Below are positions 60,691 through 64,000 of a stretch of DNA of 64,000 nucleotides, piece by piece. The position numbers and the translations under genes were made by a program. The notes below the pieces were generated by a model, which ran no database searches, was not told the origin of the DNA, and saw only the letters and a program-made list of their open reading frames with translations. The stretch comes from Isoetes taiwanensis. Lineage: Eukaryota > Streptophyta > Lycopodiopsida > Isoetales > Isoetaceae. Numbering within the stretch: position 1 is the stretch's first letter; each line of letters begins with the position of its first letter. The stretch covers positions 560,001 to 624,000 of the forward strand of contig JAJEKV010000097.1 of the NCBI GenBank assembly GCA_021234155.1, given 5' to 3'.

Positions 60691-61953
60691 CGTGAACTGG
60701 CCGGATGGATAAGCAACTGATTGGTAAAACTAGAAGATTAAAGCAGAAGAGCCCACAAATAAGAAACTCAATTCGTCCGATCCTTGCTTTCCCGACCTGT
60801 TAAGACAAAAAACAAAGCCAATTAGGGAAAAAGAATACATGAAAGGGCTCAACAACACAAAATACGGTAAAACAGAACAGCATAGCCGCTCTAGAGCAGA
60901 AAATATTGTACTTTTATTCTAAAATTTCTGGCATAAAGCTCCTATGTATCTGCAAAAAATAGGCTCCAGATGATTGTAGGGATCAAGCAAGCTAAGGGCG
61001 ACCCGGAATCTAAAGACCCATGACCAAAACAGAGTTTTTCACAGGGCCGATTTCATGGTTTTGAGGCCCGATTTTTGGTTAGGTCAACCAATTTGACCAA
61101 GAGTGCCTCCTGGACAGCCTTCTTCAGTTGAAATCCCTCCTATGAACTCCTGCAACCAAAAACAGAGGAATTGCAGACCTGTACTAACAAAGAAAGAGTG
61201 GCTGAAGCAGGATAAGCACAAGCCTGGATGTCTTGCATGTCTTTCCAGCTTGGATGCACTGAGCTGTTAGATGCGTAACTTACCACTTGCTATGGTTGGG
61301 GACGACCAGATCCAACAAGTTTTCGGGCTCTGTAGACCAAAAGCCCCCTGCTTTGAGCTCTGCGGCCCAGGACTCTACTGTGGCAATCAACTAGGCCCCT
61401 ATTTTAGGGCCTACGAATCATGCCCATGGGCCTTGCAAACATAGCATACAGGAAAAGCTTTCCATAGAACAAATCCCAGTCTTACACTCTGTATGAAGAT
61501 ACATCAAGGAAGCCGATGCTGGAGCAGATGTCCACACACCCAAAAATAATCTTAAAAAAATGATTGCTCTTGATAGCGAGAAACCTGAACAAAAATCTCC
61601 ATGTTCCGAACTTGCAGAGGCCGCCTCTGGGCAACAACACTAGATCCGGCATGTTTTTGGGGTTTTCTAAATCCCAAGGTCAAATGCCAAATAACTTTTC
61701 CACTGGCAGTTCATGTTCTTGATGCTGTGCAGAAAATCCAAGTCCCAAAATAGCTGAAGCACAAAATCAAACACAAGAATTATAATTTGCGAGAGGCAAG
61801 GATCGAATCAAATGATTGAATTGCATAGCTCACCCAGAAAAACTAAAACAAAAGTATGGCATTGCGTCCTCGTCATGGCCGGATTTGAGAAGCTGAAACA
61901 GAGCAGCAGGGCGCTGCGTCCTTTGTTAATAAATTTGATATGAAAGCAGAGAA

Positions 61954-62250
61954 TTAAATGAGGAGGGGTCCGAACGCTTTAAATCCACAGTTCGAACGAG
62001 TCTCCAAATTACTGCCAAAGAAAAAACACGGATTTGAGCGCTCAGGGCTCCAAGCCGAAAGAATATACGGCAATATATAGTTGAAGCTAGATATGCAGCA
62101 GATGAACACGAGGTCAGCACCATAGCTAGAACCGTATAGCATAACCATGGCATGCATAACCATTAGCGCCATAGCTGGATAGCATAGCCAGAAGCCGCCT
62201 GCAGAAAAACCATAGATAATCCCAAACGAATTCCATTTTCCGATATTCAT
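61954..62250 (-). other. Leader ORF downstream of P4
   Basis: The minus-strand frame after the TATA box encodes a hydrophobic peptide (SAGGFWLCYPAMALMVMHAM, then NLETRSNCGFKAFGPLLI). A ttttctgcag acceptor-like site lies near 62203. It corresponds in position to the P1 leader at 31295-31690, and both contain repeated GCTATGG and GGAGC words. Coding function is unproven. Confidence 0.3.
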
Positions 62251-62470
62251 ATATATAGGAGCACTCAGAACTTGGAAGAATGTTCTAAAGTTTTTTAGCA
62301 TCTTCTAGAATTTTTTGGACACTCTAGAAGCCACCAAACGCCCGCCAAGAACCTTCCGGAAGCCACCAGATCCGACGGCTGAGATTGCGAGGGAGCGAAC
62401 CGACGGCCAAGATTTGGCGGTATAGATATAAAAGAAGGTTCTAGAAGCCACTCCTAATAATTATATATAT
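62246..62470 (-). promoter_or_regulatory. Heat-shock-element-like promoter module P4
   Basis: Distal GAAGGTTCTAGAA (62434-62446), CTTCCGGAAG (62353-62362), TTCTAGAA (62313-62320), proximal GAATGTTC with flanking GAA (62275-62285), then a TATA box CCTATATATATG (62248-62259). Order and spacing match P1. The outer edge is ACTCCTAATAATTATA. Confidence 0.65.
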
Positions 62471-62559
62471 ATTCAGATATATATATATATACAAGAAATT
62501 TAATGCGTCCTACGGTGCATGTTCGAGTTTTAGCATGTTCCTACGTGCAAGTTCTTGTA

Positions 62560-63240
62560 AAAGAATCTCTTGAGAATACTCTAAATTCATAGATTCTCTA
62601 AAATTCTACCAAGGTTCTCTTAGAGGGTTCGTGAGCATTTCTCTAAATTTTATAAGATTCCCTCTAGATTCCATTAAATTTCCCTAGATTCTCCAAGATT
62701 CTATGAAGATCCCCCTAGATTCTCTTAGATTCTTTTAGATTTTATCAGATTGCCCTTAGATTCAAAGAGATTCTATAAAGATTCACTTAGATACTCTAAG
62801 ATTTCATTAACATTTTCTTAGATTCCCTTAGATTTTATGAAGATTCCTTTAGATCCCCCAGATTTTAAGAGATTCCCTTAGGCTTGTAAATATTTTCCTA
62901 GATTCTCTTACATTTTATAAGATTTTCTTACATTCTATTAGATTCTTCTGGATTCCTTTACATTCTAGAACTTTTTAGAACATTCTAAGACTTTCTGGAA
63001 CATTCTAAGACTTTCAATATATTCTAGAACTTTCTGGAAGTATTTCCCTAGATTTCCTTACATTCCCGTAGATTCCCCTACATTCTAGAACATTCTAAAA
63101 CTTATTAGAACAATTTAGAAATTTCTGAAAGAATTTTCTTAGATCCCCCTATATTCTCTTATGTTCTAAAACTCTATAGAATATTCTAGAACTTTCTAGA
63201 GCCTTCCAGAACATTCTAGGACCTTCTTGAACTAGCTAAA
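62560..63240. repeat. 10-bp phased array in the 62492 element
   Basis: GATTC words repeat at 10-11 bases (AGATTCTCTTAGATTC, CTTAGATTCCCTTAGATT). From about 62940 they become perfect TTCnnGAAnnTTCnnGAA strings, for example TTCTAGAACTTTCTGGAAG near 63022. It is related to the arrays in U1 and U2. Confidence 0.82.
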
Positions 63241-63312
63241 ATGTTATAGTCTATTTTATCTTAATGGAAACATTTCCCTTAAGTATATGTGAAACATAAA
63301 TTATTCATGGAA

Positions 63313-63383
63313 TTAATGCTTGGTCTAGTAGTTAGAATGGGGGGCTAGGGGGTTAATGGTCAAGGTTCGATTTCCCCGCACAA
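63313..63383 (+). repeat. tRNA-like segment, inverted copy
   Basis: A-box-like TGGTCTAGTAGTTAGAATG (63321-63339) and B-box-like GGTTCGATTTCC (63364-63375). Matches 50325-50395 in inverse orientation with several substitutions. Not a functional tRNA. Confidence 0.62.
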
Positions 63384-63484
63384 CATAAAAATTTTAAAAA
63401 CCTTTTCCTAAGGGATGAGCATTCAACTTGGGCCGTAGGATCTTGGACCCGATCAAGGGTCGAGATCTCACGCAACATGAGCCA

Positions 63485-63945
63485 TAGGATCTATTACATA
63501 TAATTTTCAAAGTCATGTGCACCATAGAATATGTGCCAAGCCACGTGAGCCGTAAGATCCTGGATTGACGATCAGGATCGAATCAACCTAGACTGTAGGA
63601 TCGATTACATATAATTCCCAAAGCCATGTGCACCGTAGGATGTGTCCCAAAGCAACGTGAGCCGTAGGATCTCGGGCCGACGATCAGGATCAGATCAACC
63701 TGGATCGTAGGATCACTTACATATAAGCTACAAACAAACTCCCAAGCCATCTGGGCCGTACGATATGCCCCAAAGCCATGTGAGCCGTAGGATCTCGGAC
63801 CGGCGGTCAGGATCAGATCAACCTAGACCGTAGGATCATGTCTATACAGATTATATATAAACTCCCAAGCCATCTGGGACGTAGGATACGTCCCAAAGCC
63901 ACGTGAGCCGTCGGATCTCGAACGGACGGCCGGATAAGCGCGACA
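63485..63945. repeat. Four tandem units of 111-123 bp with GCCGTAGGATC motifs
   Basis: Units start at TAGGATC 63485, 63596, 63708 and 63831. Each holds ACATATAA, CCAAGCCA or CCAAAGCCA, GTGAGCCGTAGGATC and GATCAGGATC. The equivalent interval in the other arm (49985-50280) has fewer units, so copy number changed after duplication. Confidence 0.8.
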
Positions 63946-64000
63946 AACATAAGAACATATATAGGGAGAGTAGATATTTAGGGTAGATTGAGTTTTAACG

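Larger units (their letters stand above)
60058..62470 (-). repeat. U3: shorter relative of the U unit, promoter next to VPE fragment
   Basis: 60058-61690 matches U2 32176-33810. There the copies part: U1 and U2 continue into the phased array and further sequence, while U3 passes through 530 bases of leader-like sequence straight to promoter module P4. The minus-strand order is thus promoter, leader, backbone exons and VPE fragment within 2.4 kb. U3 is either the ancestral layout or a deletion derivative. Confidence 0.8.
62492..64000 (+). mobile_element. Left part of a second CAAGAAATTTA-terminated element, running off the window
   Basis: Begins CAAGAAATTTAATGCGTCC after TA. From here to about 63962 it is the inverse of 49975-51359: terminus, phased array (62560-63240), tRNA-like segment (63313-63383) and CCGTAGGATC repeats. 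The rest lies outside the window. Confidence 0.75.

Noticed and set aside
63313-63383. Functional tRNA-Glu gene
   Set aside because: A and B boxes are present, but acceptor stems do not pair and the copy at 50325 differs at many positions.

Overview
The window is nuclear DNA of a land plant and is almost entirely a graveyard of transposable elements. The evidence is Ty1/copia, MULE-like and CACTA-like remnants, APE-type LINEs, spliceosomal introns, TTTAGGG-type telo-boxes, and recognisable fragments of plant gene families: vacuolar processing enzyme (VPE/legumain), PHO1/SPX phosphate exporter, and probably GRAS. The Penelope-like reverse transcriptase and the repeat density make a non-seed plant (fern or lycophyte) plausible, but that is an inference. 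I see no intact host gene, rRNA, intact tRNA or CRISPR.

Layout. 1-4400: a broken Penelope-like RT and an acidic putative exon. 4600-5700: an old 571-bp tandem duplication. 6050-10500: a minus-strand copia pol with a poly(A)-ended insertion at its 3' side and a 5'-truncated LINE nested inside its RT domain. 10550-14000: an unidentified degenerate coding stretch, a CACTA-like terminus, small repeats, and a SINE end with (CTAT)n. 14800-17400: an intron-containing MULE-like transposase pseudogene preceded by seven copies of a 14-bp palindrome. 17660-20500: LINE-A, with a SINE at its ORF1/ORF2 junction. 21450-24150: a tandem repeat and unrecognised ORFs.

25304-46217 is a 6.6-kb unit present twice in tandem (U1, U2). 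U2 is split by a 7.7-kb insertion that holds LINE-B and a PHO1/SPX gene fragment. A shorter relative (U3) lies at 60058-62470. All three carry the same minus-strand fragment of a VPE gene, including a signal peptide, introns and correctly phased splice sites. Each unit begins, on the minus strand, with a module of heat-shock-element-like GAAnnTTCnnGAA motifs and a TATA box. A fourth such module lies inside a 5.1-kb element with terminal inverted repeats (46247-51359) that carries a different exon-like fragment. The family also carries 0.6-0.7-kb degenerate arrays phased at about 10 bp, and tRNA-like segments. Its right 1.4 kb recurs inverted at 62492-63962.

51360-60055 holds duplicated GRAS-like fragments, LINE-C and two telo-box repeats.

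My reading is that one family of mostly non-autonomous elements, with apparent heat-shock-type promoters, has picked up host gene pieces and spread locally, with LINEs and other insertions landing in it later. Many copy-to-copy differences fall at CAG/CTG sites, so some apparent frameshifts may be residual long-read errors at CHG-methylated positions.
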